Positions 19,515 through 20,268 of a DNA stretch of 20,268 nt are shown piece by piece (positions within the stretch are counted from its first letter, which is position 1; each line of letters begins with the position of its first letter). Under the pieces are notes generated by a model. It saw only the letters and a program-made list of their open reading frames with translations, was not told where the DNA came from and did not search any database. Source of the DNA: a virus; IMG/VR virus record IMGVR_UViG_3300047550_000971, positions 1-20,268 of that record. One strand, written 5' to 3'. A program made the position numbers and the translations under genes.

Positions 19515-20268
19515 TTATCCAATTATTACAACACGATATGCATCTGTTGTTGGAGCGGTAGAGAACGAAACAGTAACTGTATTAGTATTTGTTCGTACTA
19601 CATCACATTCAACTGTGTCATATGTAGCGTTGTCATATACCTGTACTTGAACATCCCTTGTACCCAAATTGTGAGTAACGGCAAATGATGTTCCAGAGTT
19701 ATTACCTACGTTTGCTGAAGCCTTCTTCGTGAATGAATCTGTAACAAGTTTTGCTTCTAATGAAACAATGTCAACAGCCAAACCACTTGAAGCAGTAAGA
19801 TAACTTGAACTCGCAGCAAGAATAGTATCAATAGACAATGTTCCAGCAGACGCACCGTTATCAGTATAGGTAACTGAAATTGATGGACTGCCACTAGTCA
19901 TGGCACCAACAACATCTTCTACCTGCTCATCAAACCCAGTAATGTCTGCTGGTGTTAAGGTATCACCATCAAGAAGAATAGTATAGTAATTAGTACCATC
20001 TCTTGTGGCTTCCCAGGTATTATTTGTTTCATTCCAACGTAGCGTAACATTTGGTTCATTACCACGATTGATTTCAATACCTGCATTTTCAGTTGGAGTA
20101 GCAGAGGCAGGCAAATTAGAGTTAAACAGAATAATATTGTCAGCAAGATTAATAGTTTCTGTATTAACTGTGGTAACTGTTCCATTAACTGTTAGATCAC
20201 CATTAATAATTAAATTATCATCAACAGTAACTGTTCCACCAGCGGAATCAATAACAAGATTACCAGTT
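19515..20268 (-). CDS. Tail fibre protein, C-terminal part (5' end outside window)
   Basis: The reading frame is open to the right edge, giving 250 residues without a start; a TTG at 20114 is internal. It begins TGNLVIDSAGGTVTVDDNL, then GDLTVNGTVTTVNTETINLADNIILFNS (a shaft unit), then GIEINRGNEPNVTLRWNETNNTWEATRDGTNYYTI, a module also at 256-287 of the protein at 1302-2213. After LTPADITGFDEQVEDVVGAM (a known fibre helix) comes a C-terminal domain: FAVTHNLGTRDVQVQVYDN, VECDVVRTNTNTVTVSFSTAP, YRVVIIG. This last domain is frequent at phage fibre ends. Most likely a major shaft or tail-tip fibre. Confidence 0.88.
   Translation of the reverse strand, partial: TGNLVIDSAGGTVTVDDNLIINGDLTVNGTVTTVNTETINLADNIILFNSNLPASATPTENAGIEINRGNEPNVTLRWNETNNTWEATRDGTNYYTILLDGDTLTPADITGFDEQVEDVVGAMTSGSPSISVTYTDNGASAGTLSIDTILAASSSYLTASSGLAVDIVSLEAKLVTDSFTKKASANVGNNSGTSFAVTHNLGTRDVQVQVYDNATYDTVECDVVRTNTNTVTVSFSTAPTTDAYRVVIIG

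Overview
The window looks like part of a tailed-bacteriophage genome (Caudoviricetes). It is AT-rich, and every gene I can support lies on the minus strand, so the reading order is right to left. Except for one ribonucleotide reductase gene at the left edge, all of the roughly 28 genes look like components or helpers of tail fibres, baseplate or other virion appendages. The set of modules is one I associate with phages of aquatic bacteria: fibre modules with the NLLYNG...CQRYY core, glycine-rich fibres ending in IIRY, and short GDLWVDSD...YNGTTW repeats. No host gene, tRNA, integrase, transposase or CRISPR array was seen. The host cannot be fixed. The predicted leaderless starts would suit an actinobacterium, but other hosts remain possible.

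Layout in transcription order. The right edge holds the 3' part of a fibre gene (20268-19515), followed by a strong hairpin. Next comes a fibre, an appendage protein and a glycine-rich fibre (19454-16927), then a small beta protein (16908-16561). A five-gene unit follows (16535-13181) with two tandem glycine-rich fibres and a small AWCPY protein. Two three-gene units (13165-11816 and 11808-9789) mix fibres with two small coiled-coil proteins. Genes from 9771 to 5961 are large fibres plus a 52-residue helper. From 5924 to 1302 there are baseplate-like proteins, fibres, a second copy of the beta/glycine-rich/AWCPY block, an Fn3-like protein and a final repeat-containing fibre. At 1182-1, and running out of the window, is a class II (adenosylcobalamin-dependent) ribonucleoside-triphosphate reductase with its own -35/-10 promoter.

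The most unusual feature is how the genes start. Fourteen of the genes are preceded by TATAAT (one is TAAAAT), usually extended to TGNTATAAT, with no evident -35. In nine cases exactly 6 bases separate the hexamer from ATG, and in two others 7 or 8, which places the predicted transcription start on or next to the start codon, giving leaderless mRNA. In three cases a short leader with a Shine-Dalgarno site intervenes. Apart from the reductase and the fibre gene cut by the right edge, the remaining genes have no such box. They follow the preceding gene by overlap or a few bases, and most have a Shine-Dalgarno site. The array therefore reads as about 14 small transcription units.

The second unusual feature is repeated protein ends. 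Five proteins end in a hydrophobic tag such as FFLGGM or WWLGV, three end in AEL, and four glycine-rich proteins end in an IRY motif. Variable tips sit between conserved modules and these ends. Together with paralogous blocks and near-identical junction sequences, this suggests an expanding, recombining set of adhesin cassettes. That interpretation is inference from the sequence alone.
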